64,000 nucleotides of DNA from Dromiciops gliroides (taxonomy: Eukaryota > Chordata > Mammalia > Microbiotheria > Microbiotheriidae). The DNA lies in assembly GCF_019393635.1 (NCBI RefSeq), contig NC_057862.1:269838441-269902440 (forward strand), in the 5' to 3' direction. The notes under the pieces were generated by a model. That model did no database searches and was not told the DNA's origin. It saw only the letters and a program-made list of their open reading frames with translations. Positions 12,255-22,319 of this stretch are shown here, in pieces (positions within the stretch are counted from its first letter, which is position 1; each line of letters opens with the position of its first letter). Both the position numbers and the translations under genes were made by a program.

Positions 12255-12362
12255 GTATTAATTTACTCTCCACCAAGTACTATGCTAAGCACTAGAGAGA
12301 CAAAAAAAAAAAAAAGGTAAAATACAATCCCTGCTCTCAAGCAGCTCACAGTATAAAGTTAG
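12255..12362 (+). repeat. L2 3'-end relic
   Basis: Motifs caagtactatgctaagcact, an A-run and 'caatccctgctctcaagcag' followed by ctcacagtataaa follow the usual L2 3' order. Confidence 0.55.
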
Positions 12363-12604
12363 AAAAAAATGTAGTCAAAATATAGTGTTTGAGATATGTT
12401 TTAAAAGAAGAGAGGGTTCCATGATGTAGAAGTAAGGAGGGAGGGCATTGTAGACGTGGGGGATGACTAATTTAAAGACTCAGATATACAAAATGGAAAG
12501 TCATATGTGAGGAAAAGAGAAGCCAGTTCACTTGATTTACCAAGTGCAAGAGAAAGATAGGGTGCCAGCTACATTGTATAGCGCTTTAAAAAGCTAAACA
12601 GAGG

Positions 12605-12756
12605 GGCAGCTAGATGGCGCAGTGGTTAAAGTGCTGGCCTTGGATTCAGGAGGACCTGAGTTCAAATCCAGCCTCAGACACTTGACACTTATTAGCTGTG
12701 TAACCCTGGGCAAGTCACTTAACCCCCATTGCCCTGCCAAAAACAAAAACAAAAAC
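12605..12756 (+). mobile_element. SINE with perfect 16-bp TSD
   Basis: Plus-strand SINE of the CATTGCCCTGC end type with an (AAAAAC)n tail. TSD aaaagctaaacagagg at 12589-12604 and 12757-12772. Confidence 0.96.
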
Positions 12757-12772
12757 AAAAGCTAAACAGAGG

Positions 12773-13246
12773 AGTTTCTATTCTTCTTATAGGAAATATA
12801 TTTTATATTTTTCCTATAGTTGATTGATTAGGTGAATCTATTGGTCAGATCTTCACTTAGTAAAAAATCACTTTGGCAACAGTGTGTAGGATGGACTGGG
12901 ATGCTGAGACTTGAGACTGAGAGACTAAAAAGCTGTTGCGATTATGTAGGTGAGAGGTGTTTAGGACCTAAACTAAGGTGAAGGGAGAGAAAAGATCCAT
13001 AAAAAACATATTATAAAGTTAGAAACAGCTACTAGTATGCATGGGGTGAGAGAGTGAGGTGATGCTAAAAACTAGAAGGATATCGGTACCTTTGAAAGAA
13101 GTAGGGGAGTCTGGATGGTTTGGGGGGGAAATGTTGAATTCCGTTTTAGACATAATGAATTTAAGATGTCTCCAGGATATCCAGTTTCAAATATCTAAGA
13201 AAAATTGATGATTTGGGACTGAATCTCAGGAGCAATATGAAGCTGC
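12773..13246. other. Unclassified stretch, no gene seen
   Basis: No reading frame or repeat that I can name. Confidence 0.3.
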
Positions 13247-13319
13247 AATGGAAATGAGCATGCTCAGGAGGTGTGGAAAGTTTGGGTTATAAGTAGGTGG
13301 TCATTTTGGCTACCCAGAG
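13247..13319 (+). repeat. Left arm of a ~72-bp inverted repeat
   Basis: It pairs with 14177-14249 in inverse orientation; both share the palindrome gagcatgctc and the block gtttgggttataagtaggtg. By eye about nine in ten positions agree. The arms are ~860 bases apart. This could be two copies of one repeat (possibly an LTR or DNA-transposon end) in opposite orientation. Confidence 0.75.
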
Positions 13320-13749
13320 TCATCTTCTAAACAGCTAAAATCAATTAAAGTGGGCCAAGTGGAGGAGGGGAGAAAGATGGAAGAGTAAAGGGAAACCTTA
13401 CTGATAAAGGGAAGGGCAAAAGAAGGAAAAACAAGGGTGTCATATACATCAATTCATATCCAGAACTTTCAATAGTTCCTTGTCACTCCCTCCAAATGAG
13501 ACATAATTGCTTAGCAATTTGCTACTGCAAATCAACCTCATGCCTATGCTTCCAGAACAAAAGACTGTGCTTCATTCACTGTAGTTGTGGGTACCTAAGC
13601 ATGAGGAACTATGCCCAGAGCCAGCCCAGTCTTGACTGGTATATGCAAACTGATATAGTTCCCTACATTCAGGTAGAAAATAGGGATGTGAATAGGAATG
13701 AGAAAAGGAAAGACCTGAATATGAGACCCAAGACAAAAGTTGGTAGTTA

Positions 13750-13905
13750 GTCCACAAGAATTTATTTATCCCCTCCAATGTGTCAGGAACTGTTAAACAC
13801 TAAAGATGCAGGAACTATGTTAAACACTAAGGATACAAAGAAAGCCCCAACAACATCAATAACAATAAATTTTGCTCTCAAGGAGCTCATATTTTAATGG
13901 GGACA
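13750..13905 (+). repeat. L2 3'-end relic with a short internal duplication
   Basis: An L2-like 3' tag. The phrase 'gttaaacactaa(a/g)gat' occurs twice (about 13793 and 13820), a small tandem duplication. It ends with ctcaaggagctcatatttta. Confidence 0.55.
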
Positions 13906-14176
13906 CAAACGACTATATACAAACAAGATACAGGATAAATTGGAACTAACAAAATCAGGGAGCAATAAGATTAAGAAGGATCAAGAGAAGCTTCTTAGAG
14001 AAGGCAGAATTTTAGCTGGGACTAAAAAGAAAGGCAGGAGATTGTGATGAGGAGGGAGAGATTCTAGGCATAGGAGACATGTAGAAATATTACTTCTCTA
14101 GCTAATTGAGTCCCGGAAGTAGGGTTAACTTACCTGAAACACTGAGACAATCTGACTTTTCAATGTCAGTAGGACA

Positions 14177-14249
14177 TCTGGGTAGCCAAAATGGCCACCT
14201 ACTTATAACCCAAACCTGCCACACTTCCTGAGCATGCTCAGTTCCATTG
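14177..14249 (-). repeat. Right arm of the inverted repeat
   Basis: Reverse complement of 13247-13319 with a few substitutions. Reading outward, homology fades within a few bases of 'ctacccaga' on one side and 'caatgga' on the other. Confidence 0.75.
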
Positions 14250-14395
14250 AAAATTACCAAGGAACAAGGTATTACACAGCACTTCTCTCAGTTTTTTCAT
14301 AACTGCTAAGATAATAAAGAGGTCTGAGATGACATGAGCACTGACATACAGAGTGACGGCACTAGCATCACTATATTAAACTTGTAAAGCTTGTC

Positions 14396-14634
14396 AAGCA
14401 GCTAGGTGGCACATAGGAGAGAGGCTTAATATGAAGTCAAGAAAACCTGAGTTCAAATCTGACTTCAGACACTTTCTAGATGTGTGACCCTGGGCAAGTA
14501 ACTTAGCCTTGTTTGCCTCAGTTTCCTTATCTGTAAAATGAGTTGGTAGAGGCCAAATGGAAAACCATTCAAGTATCTTTGCCAAGAAAATCCCAAATGG
14601 GGTCACAAAGAGTTGGATACAGCTAAATAACAAC
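14396..14634 (+). mobile_element. tRNA-derived SINE with RTE-type 3' tail
   Basis: The tRNA-like head resembles the common SINE but is diverged; the 3' half differs. It reads tttccttatctgtaaaatga, then ggccaaatggaaaaccattc and ends ggtcacaaagagttggatac. That tail matches the end of the RTE LINE at 39733-39765 and the known pattern of RTE-mobilised SINEs in mammals. The exact family name is not certain. Confidence 0.75.
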
Positions 14635-14639
14635 AGTAA

Positions 14640-15520
14640 TTTGTCTCAGTTTTTTAGTTAAATATGAAAATAGGTCTAATATATTTCCAGAATCCCAATA
14701 GATCTTATTGAAGACCACTGTTCTAGAAAATGGTTGGTAATTTTAGATAAAGATGTATTTTTGGTTTATTTGTTTTTAAAAGCAGAGACATCACATAAAC
14801 CAAAGTGGAGTATTGGAAGAATGTCATGTGGTAGTATGCATTGGTGTGGGGAAAGACTGGAGAAAATGAGATCAGTTAGGAAGCATTATTCTAGGCATGA
14901 TATTATAAGGGTTCTGGGATGACAATGAGAATGAAAAGAATGGTATGGCTATGAGAGGTGTGTGAAAAAAGAATTGTTAAGATGATCAGAAAATGAATAT
15001 GGGGAAATGAAATAAAGAGAGGAGTAAAAGACATTTCAGATTTCTAATGTGTTGTTTGGAGAAGAGAGGTATCATTTCTTTGGTCATACCAGGGGTAAAT
15101 TAATGTAAGAAAAATGGAGATCCTAAGGCATTCATGTTAATTTTTTTTTCCATTTAATGTTGGATGGAAGATGAAGTTCTTTCTCCATTCTACGTTTCTC
15201 TCTTCTTTTCACCAAATGGGATGGTGTGGACCTTTCAGGTTGTTTGCTGAATTGTTAGCTGCAATTTTTCATTCCTTTTTTTTTTTTTTTAACTTTATCT
15301 TGTTTTGTTCTATGGGATATGGGACTATTGTTCTTTTTCTCCTGTAAAAGGAACTCACCCTCACTGGGTCATTGAATTCAATTCTACAAACACTATTAAG
15401 GATCTATTTTATACAAATCATAGAATTAGGTGCTGATTGATATAAAGTTAGCTATTGGCACAGACTCTGTTTTTAAGTTTACAGTCTAATGGTGGAGAGC
15501 AGGCAAGAAGTGATGGGAAG
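14640..15520. other. Unclassified stretch, no gene seen
   Basis: AT-rich. 15360-15500 has a weak L2-like look (acaaacactattaaggatct, then aagtttacagtctaatgg), not enough to name. Confidence 0.3.
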
Positions 15521-15524
15521 ACAA

Positions 15525-16480
15525 GGTATCACACTAGTACAATATGTTGATGATTTACTTTTAGCCTCCCCTAATGCTGAAATTTGTCAGGAAAGATAGC
15601 CGTCGCTTACTACTAGAGCTGCACAAGAGAGGCCACAAGGTGTCCAAGTCTAAGGGTACAATGGTGTTGCCCCAGGTAGAATATTTAGGATTTATTCTGG
15701 CTGCTAGAACTCGCTCTGTCTCTTCTAAGCGAGTCCAGGCCATTTAATAACTTTCTGCCCCCCTCTACTGAGAAGCAGTTAAGAGCCATTCTGGGAGCAG
15801 CTGGTATTGCAGACAATGGGTTCCCTCTTTTGGTGCAATTACAAACCTTCTTATAGCTCTAACAAAAAATTCTGTCCCAGACACTTTACAGTTGGATCCC
15901 CAGCATCTCTCAGTCATAACAGAATTAAAACAAGCCTTGTTATCAGCACCTGCCCTAGGAGTACTAGATAACAGTAAGCCCTTCGCTCTCTTTGTGCATG
16001 AACAAAGTGGGGTGGCTTCTGGAGTTCTGACTCAATCACTGGGGCCTAACCAACACCCCATAGCCTACTATTCAACCCAACTGGACCCTGTAGCATCTGG
16101 GGCTCCACCTTGGCCTTAGGGCAGTGGTGGCCATAGCCCTTTTGGTAGAAAAAGCCTCTGATTTGGTCCTAGGTAACCCTCTAACTGTGCAATGCCCTCA
16201 CGAAGTAGGGGCTCTCTTACTATGTCACAGGACAAAAGCTTTTTCAGATCAAAGGCTGGCTAAGTATGAAGTAACCCTGTTAGGCAATGAGAATATCACT
16301 CTAAAACGCTGCACAGTCCTTAACACAGCAACACTACTCCCTAACTTACCACTTTTGGGGGAGCCATTGCATGACTGTGCTTCTTTAGTTGATATGGCTG
16401 AGAGAAACCCCCGTGATGATCTTTTGATACACATTTAGAAAACCCTGATCTTGTCTTCCAGGTACAAATGGAATAAGTCT
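15525..16480 (+). pseudogene. Endogenous retrovirus pol remnant (RT end to RNase H start)
   Basis: This is an old retroviral pol fragment, closest by eye to class I (gamma-like) elements. The RT catalytic box Y-V-D-D is readable at about 15543-15554. It is followed by the RT thumb/connection region, including a V-E-Y-L-G-F-like segment near 15677-15694, and then a region leading to RNase H between about 15890 and 16475. The frame is broken several times: an in-frame stop and frameshift near 15597, stops near 15745, a frame change before 15890 and a stop at about 16117. Gag, protease, integrase, env and LTRs are not seen next to it. It cannot encode an active enzyme. Confidence 0.82.
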
Positions 16481-16596
16481 ACTTCCCCTTTCATATGACA
16501 ACTTCTCAAAAACTGGAAGACAAATATAATGTTTCCCTGTTCTCTAGGCTAAATACCCTAATTTCTTTTGACATCCTCATATAATATATGGCATAG

Positions 16597-16663
16597 TCAG
16601 TCAGACAATAAAAATGCATTAAGCACCTATTATGTGCTAGACATTGTGCTAAGTACTGGGAGT
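16597..16663 (+). repeat. L2 3'-end tag
   Basis: Reads aagcacctattatgtgctag then acattgtgctaagtactggg, a typical L2-family 3' motif. Confidence 0.6.
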
Positions 16664-16795
16664 GCTAGACCTGAAGTCAGGAAGTCTTGAGTTTGAATCC
16701 TGCCTCAGATACTTGAGATGTGTGACCTTTGGCAAGTCACATAATCTCTCTTAGTTTCAATTTCATTATTTATAAAATGTAGATGAGTGGTTCCC
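16664..16795 (+). repeat. MIR/CORE-type SINE relic
   Basis: Shows the order 'gagtttgaatcctgcctcag', 'gtgtgacctttggcaagtca', 'tttcattatttataaaatg', as in MIR-type SINEs; diverged. Confidence 0.65.
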
Positions 16796-17860
16796 ATTTA
16801 GTGATTCACAAACCCTTTAGGATCTGCAATGATGTTCCAAGGTATTTGCACTCAGACTTCTTCAATGACACTTTAAGCAGTAAATAATTGCCCAATATGT
16901 TATAAATATATTTTCCCTCTATGACAATAAGCAAATACATGTTTAAAGCATTATAAGTTTCTTTAGTGATTCAAAATAATCATGATCATGCACACAATGA
17001 CTTTAGGTGGCATTCATGCAGTGATTACATTAAACTTTGACTGTTTCTGACAGATTATTAGCCTGTCATCAAATTGTTTCCAAACCACTACAGGGGTTCA
17101 GACATTTAAGCACAAAACAATTCTGAATGGAGAGTCAGATAAGTGTGCATATCCTCATTTTCATTCTGTACATTGTATCAGAATAGCTCTCTTGTTCCAC
17201 CTTGAATGAGGTAATCATTCTTTTATCAGTTTGTATAATCACATTATAAATATTTTCATCTTTGTAGTGAAAATGTCAGGATGTTTTGGAAACCATATCA
17301 TTGGGCATGCACATTGTAAGCCTTTCCTGAAACTATCATGGACCATCATAAACATTCTGTGAAAACAAACCTATTTAACCTTAGTCTTTACTTATGCTGC
17401 TATTCTTCTATCTGGTGAGTTTTAAATGAACTGGTGGCAACATTAGTCATTTCATTCAACAAAATTTCTTTGAGAGTGTAACTATAGTTCCAGTGGCAAA
17501 GGAGAAAAAAAGATATCTGAAAAGACTTCTTTCTTAATAATAGTTTAATATGTATATATATATATACATATATATATATATAATTTTAAATGAACAATAT
17601 ATACAAATTGAACTTATATTTATATTTAATACAGCACTTGTCATTAGATAGTGAAAAGTAAATGTTTTATATCACAGTTTTCTATTAATTTTCATCAACT
17701 GATTGATTAAGTAGCCATATTTTCTGAACTTTGTTTATACCAGCACCAGCAGTGTTTAGCTGCAGGTGAATGGCCTGTCTATTGTCCAAAATAAAGTCAC
17801 ATGGAAGAATACACATTTGAATCAATTGTACTGCTACAATATTATAATATGCAGGTAACT
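16796..17860. other. Unclassified stretch with a (TA)n run
   Basis: No gene recognised. Positions 17551-17583 are an AT-only run, mainly (TA)n. Confidence 0.35.
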
Positions 17861-17862
17861 AG

Positions 17863-18100
17863 TGCTACAGTGCATTGAGCATAGGGTCTAGAGTCAGAAA
17901 GACTGGAAAGATCAGAATTTAAATGTGACCTCAGACAGTAGCAATGTGACCCTGGACAAGTCACTTAACCCTTGCCTAAATGAAGAAGAAAATGGCAAAT
18001 CATTCCAACATCTTTGCCAGAAAATGCAATGGACTGTTGGCCCATGGGGTGATAAAGAGTCAGACATGACTGAAGGACTGAACAGCAATGATAAAAATTG
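17863..18100 (+). mobile_element. tRNA-derived SINE with RTE-type 3' tail
   Basis: Second copy of the family at 14396. It has the box 'gtgaccctggacaagtcact', a middle block 'aaaatggcaaatcattccaa' and the tail 'gataaagagtcagacatgac' that matches RTE LINE ends. Confidence 0.75.
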
Positions 18101-18149
18101 TTATATACATACATACACATAGACATACACATATGTTAGTATAGTTATA

Positions 18150-18512
18150 ATAATGAATTTCATAGAAATATTTTATTAGTTCAACGATTTTCTTACCTAG
18201 AATTTTCTCACTCTTTCCTTTGATTTTTAGGAGTTTCAATTTGGTGTTTATTTCCAACTAATTAATTTTTTTTGTTTCTAGTTTTTTTTAGTTGCATGCC
18301 CAATTTATCGATCTCCTCTCTCTTTCTATTTTATTGATGTATTTAGAGATATAAAATTTTCCCTAAGTACTGCTTTAGCTGCTTTCTTGGTATTATTTCA
18401 TAGTTCTCTTCAATACCATTATTAATTGTTTCTATGATTTGTTCTGTGACCCACTCATTCTTTTAGGATTAGATTATTTAGTTCTAGTTAAGTTTAATCT
18501 ATCTTTCCATTG
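18150..18512 (-). mobile_element. L1 LINE fragment, ORF2 part, left of an insertion
   Basis: Antisense to ORF2 between endonuclease and RT; aligns by eye with 47600-47940 (ttgcatgcccaatttatcga, ctgctttagctgctttcttg). It stops at 18512 inside the equivalent of 47940, and the same L1 resumes at about 19483. Confidence 0.8.
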
Positions 18513-19093
18513 TTGCAGAAATTTCTCAGTCACAGTATTAGATGAAGAAAAAACTAAAATCTTCAAGCCAAAGAAAATATTTTTATTGATGAGAGGAATC
18601 TTGTCTCACAATAAAGCCAGTCTCAGATCTAGGACCCAAAGACCCCAAGATTCAGGATACAATGATATATTTATATACAATGACTCCTCTCATAATTTAA
18701 CACAATCCAAGTGGTACATATACAATAAGTATGGAATAGGAAGAAAGAAACTTCCATAGACACATCAGCATGGTCGCTTGCCATTATATATACCCTATTT
18801 AAAATAGCCCCATTATTAAGTAACAGCTCAATAACATAGGAAGCCATCTATTGGAATATGTCTTTACCATCTCATACAATGCTCTTACCTCTTTTCCTCT
18901 GAATTATTTTCTATTGTCAAGGATTCCACTATATTGCTTTAAGCATGACTTTCCAACTTCTCCCTAGCTCTGCTTGGTCCCTTTCATATCAGAAGGTACT
19001 ATTTTTGGTAGTTGATCTTTAAGCTGATTGGTAATCAGCTTAAAAACCTAATCACAATTGGAAGTCAAATAGATGGATTCTAGGTGATGGAGT

Positions 19094-19163
19094 AGATAAG
19101 TTGACAATATAGCATTTGCATTTGTTCCAGATAAGTTGACAATATAGCTTTTGCATTTGTTCC
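19094..19163. repeat. 35-bp tandem duplication (two units)
   Basis: Units 19094-19128 and 19129-19163 begin agataagttgacaatatagc and differ at one position (a/t). Confidence 0.95.
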
Positions 19164-19218
19164 TACCAATATCTATCTTACTTCATTATCATTTGCTTAA
19201 GCTACTAAAGAATATCTA

Positions 19219-19362
19219 GGGGCAGCAAGGTGGCAGTAGATAAAGCACCAGCCCTGGATTCAGGAGGACCTGAGTTCAAAACTGGCCTCAGACGCTTGAC
19301 ACTTACTAGCTGTGTGACCCTGGGCAAGTCACTTAACCCTCATTGCCCTGCCAAAAAAAAAA
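19219..19362 (+). mobile_element. SINE with perfect 12-bp TSD
   Basis: CATTGCCCTGC end type with a pure A tail. TSD aaagaatatcta at 19207-19218 and 19363-19374. Confidence 0.95.
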
Positions 19363-19482
19363 AAAGAATATCTAAATATTTTAAGTCACAGTTTGTAGTC
19401 TATAAACTGATTAGTACTACTGTTAAATCACTTGTATCTAAGGGGTGGGGAAAATTTCACTCACAGCATGACTCCTTATTGA

Positions 19483-20345
19483 ATGCAATTTTTATTGCAT
19501 TATGGTATGAAAAGGATTTATTTAATATGTTTGCCTTTCTGTATTGGATTATGAGGTTTTTAAACCCTAATACATGTTATTTTTGTGTATGTGCTGTGTA
19601 CTGCTGAGAAAAAAAAAGTAATATTCCTTTCTATCCCTATTCACTTTTCTCCAGAATTCTATCATATCTAACTTTTCTAAACTATATTCTCTTCCTTATT
19701 TATTTTTGTGTGTGTGTGTGGTTAGATTTTATATAATTCTAAAAAGGGAAAGTTGAGGTCCCCCAATACTACATTTCCTCCTATAACTCTTTAAAAATTT
19801 GTTACCAGGGGGCAGCTAGGTAGCGCAGTGGATAAAGCACCGGCCCTGGATTCAGGAGTACCTGAGTTCAAATCTGGCCTCAGACATTTGACTAGCTGTG
19901 TGGACCCTGGGCAAGTCACTTAACCCCCATAGCCCCGCAAAAAAAAAAAAAAAAAAAAAAGAAAAAGAAAAAAATTTGGTACCATACTTTTGGTGCATAT
20001 TGTCCTTGGTACCTTTTAGCAAGGTATAGTTCCTTCTTTCTCTCCTTTAATTGGATCTATTTTGCTTTTGCCTGGTCTGAGAACATGATTATTAACATTG
20101 CTTTTGTTTTGATTTTGTTAAAACGTACTAGATTCTGTTCTAGCACTTTACCTTTACTCTGTTGTATCTCTGTTCAAGTGTATTTCTTTTATTTTCTTTT
20201 GTTTAATTTATTTACTTTCTTCTGAATTTAAGAAATAAAACATTTCTATAACAGAATAGGAAAAAAAAGAGATGATTTTACATGAAACTGCAAATCTATT
20301 CTGTACAACTTGCTATTCCTTTTAAATATGTAATGAAGTTATTAT
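19483..20345 (-). mobile_element. L1 LINE fragment (endonuclease/spacer) plus a short L1 3' end
   Basis: 19483-20200 is antisense to the ORF2 endonuclease (compare 47955-48560) and is split by a SINE at 19808-19969. 20215-20345 is different: it reads like the antisense 3' end of an older L1 type, similar to 31860-31980 (gattttacatgaaactgcaa, then caacttgctattcctttt). It could be a separate, very short 5'-truncated insertion. Confidence 0.65.
19808..19969 (+). mobile_element. SINE with 15-bp TSD
   Basis: Plus-strand copy with an internal deletion after 'cagacatttgac' and a long A-rich tail. TSD aaaaatttgttacca (19793-19807) versus aaaaatttggtacca (19970-19984), one mismatch. Confidence 0.94.
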
Positions 20346-20855
20346 ACTACTTGACTGCTGGTCTGTGGCCATGGGATTTGGGCACTAACCTGTTACTCAA
20401 GGGCCATGGGGCCTTATTGATAGCCTGTAGCAATGACCACATGGCCTGGCCACTGGCCTGCTGCACCAGACTATGGGATCTGGCTGCTGGCCTGTTATGC
20501 TGGGTGCTCAAGACCCAGCACTGTTGGCTCACTATGCTGCTGGCCTGGTGCACTGGATCCATGGGGCCTTGCTGCTGTGAACTGCATTGTGATTCAGGGC
20601 CTCCCATTGACTTGCTGCTGCTGGCTTGCTAAGACTCTGCCTGCACTGGATTAAACTTCCCTTTTATCCAAGTGAGACATACCTTTCCTGAAAACCTTTT
20701 TGATTGTCTTGGGCTAGAAAACTGTTTCAGCCCATCTTTTTGTTGAGTCTGCTGCTCCAGAATTCATTCTGAAGAATTATTTTATAGTCACTTGAATGTG
20801 AATTTGGGACACTTCAGGTGAGTTCCTGCCTTATTCTGATTTCTTGGGCTCCATT
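20346..20855 (-). mobile_element. L1 LINE 5' UTR fragment
   Basis: Antisense to the L1 5' UTR; its order of motifs (ctgctgctggcttgctaaga, 'agtgagaca...tttcctgaaa', 'cttgggctagaaaactg') matches 41240-41480. ORF1 is missing between it and the spacer piece. It contains a 116-codon chance frame at 20282-20632, which has no significance. Confidence 0.65.
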
Positions 20856-20884
20856 CCTCCTGCAAGACATATCCAAGTCTATGT

Positions 20885-22125
20885 TTTGAAGATGATTTTG
20901 TTAAAAAGTTAGAGATAATATCCCTTTCTAACAATAGTGTCTTGTTTTATACATTATATATCTAATGATATTGAATCATTTAATGCAGAAAGAATTTCCA
21001 AAATAGCATTTATGCTTTGCAATATGAAGAGGCAAGTAATGTTTGTAATTTAGCAATTTTAGTTATGTCTGTAAGATATCTGCATGATGATAAATTAGAA
21101 GAGATTATGTTGTTTTTGGTCATGAGTTAACAGGATACAAAACTGGGGAAGATATTTGATATGTAATTAATTCAGTCTTTTAAGGACAAGAAATCTATTG
21201 GTCCTCTTGAATAATTTGCACAGATCAAGCAAAATCCATAACTGGGAAATTTTGAAGCATTGTTTTGAGTATTGAAATATGGAAAGACATCCACAAACAA
21301 GTTTTGACATGTTAAATGATGTCACAAACTTGGGTGTTTACCATTTTATGCAGAGAAATAAGCAGCAAACATGTTATACTTCTAACACAAATAGATGTTA
21401 GTTGGTTACTTATTTATTTATTTGAATTAAGAAGAGTTAATCTTCTTCTTCACTGATCATCCTTTTTACCTATGTGAGTGTACAAGTGATATGCCAAGGC
21501 TACAAAGAAAATATTTAGAAGAATCTTTAAAAACTTTTAATGAAATTAACACACCATTATAGGGTTCAATAGTAAAAAGTATGATTAAGAAATTAAAATT
21601 CTGGATGCTATGCAATATTGTGTATGGTAGTGAGTGTTTCATACTATTACATATTTCTTATTAGAAAATAAACTATCTTTCAGTCCAGCTGCCAAGAGAT
21701 ATTAGATCATCTGAAAGTTTTAGAAATAATTGTCAATGAATATTTTCCTGAATTTTTAATAAATTAAATAGTTTTTGCAACCCATTTGATAGGTCTTTTA
21801 TAACTCTTGATAATGAATTGACAAAGAAAGAAAAATAAAAATTAATTGACATAATGGATTTGAATACAAACATCATTCAAAAATTATAGCCTTATAAATA
21901 TTTAATTAAACAATCAATTCTTTACAAGCAAAAGAGCTTGTAAAATTCTTTTAGCACTTTCCACTGAATATTTGTGTGAGTGAGCCTTTTTACTTTATTC
22001 TTGCTTCAAATCAAAATGCAGAAATAAACTCAAGCAAACTATATTTCATGTTCTGTTTAGTGTTGAGCCAAATATTGCCAAACACATGCATATAAATGAG
22101 TCCAAAATAAATAGTTATATATGAT
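20885..22125 (+). pseudogene. hAT-superfamily transposase-like pseudogene (ZBED5/Charlie-like)
   Basis: In shifting plus-strand frames the sequence follows the order of a hAT transposase or a ZBED-type gene derived from one. Near 20908 it reads KKLEIISLSNN; near 21045-21110 NLAILV then VRYLHDDKLEE and MLFL. Near 21715-21770 it reads VNEYFPEF, followed by CNPFDRSFITLDNEL at about 21777-21821. At 21940-22090 comes the C-terminal dimerisation block: KILLALSTEYLCE, then KSKCRN, then VEPNIAKHMHIN. The S-T-x-Y-L-C-E box is a hallmark of this superfamily. Numerous stops and frameshifts are present and no long frame survives. It could be a DNA-transposon remnant or a dead copy of a domesticated gene; no terminal repeats or poly(A) were identified. 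Confidence 0.72.
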
Positions 22126-22196
22126 TGTTATTTTTCTATCTTCCAAGTTGTAAATTATTTAATAAAACATGCTATTTATATTCAACAAATGTTTTC

Positions 22197-22306
22197 TGGA
22201 TTCAGGAGGACCTGAGTTCAAATTCGGCCTCAGACACTTAACACTTACTAGCTGTGTGACCCTGGGCAAGTCACTTAACCCTCATTATCCCGCAAAAAAG
22301 AAAAAG
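22197..22306 (+). mobile_element. 5'-truncated SINE, target of the tubulin pseudogene
   Basis: Starts at 'ctggattcaggaggacctga', so the first ~45 bases of the SINE are absent. The 3' end is CATTATCCCGC plus (AAAAAG)n. The beta-tubulin pseudogene inserted in this tail. Confidence 0.9.
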
Positions 22307-22319
22307 AAAAAGAAATGTA
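22307..22319 (+). repeat. Target-site duplication of the tubulin pseudogene (left)
   Basis: aaaaagaaatgta, identical to 23836-23848; it includes the end of the SINE tail, showing the order SINE first, pseudogene later. Confidence 0.93.

Larger units (their letters stand above)
18513..19482. mobile_element. Unclassified ~970-bp insertion in L1 (contains a SINE)
   Basis: The L1 sequence on either side is contiguous in other copies, so this block was inserted, or replaced a few bases of L1. It contains no coding potential. Flanks 'cattg' and 'tattg' could be a short diverged duplication, as for an LTR or DNA transposon. It carries a perfect-looking 35-bp tandem duplication at 19094-19163 and a SINE at 19219-19362. 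Subtracting the SINE leaves ~820 bases. I do not recognise the family. Confidence 0.5.

Noticed and set aside
20282..20632. 116-codon plus-strand open frame
   Set aside because: It lies in antisense L1 5' UTR and has no codon or domain evidence; the Leu/Trp/Cys-rich product is an artefact.
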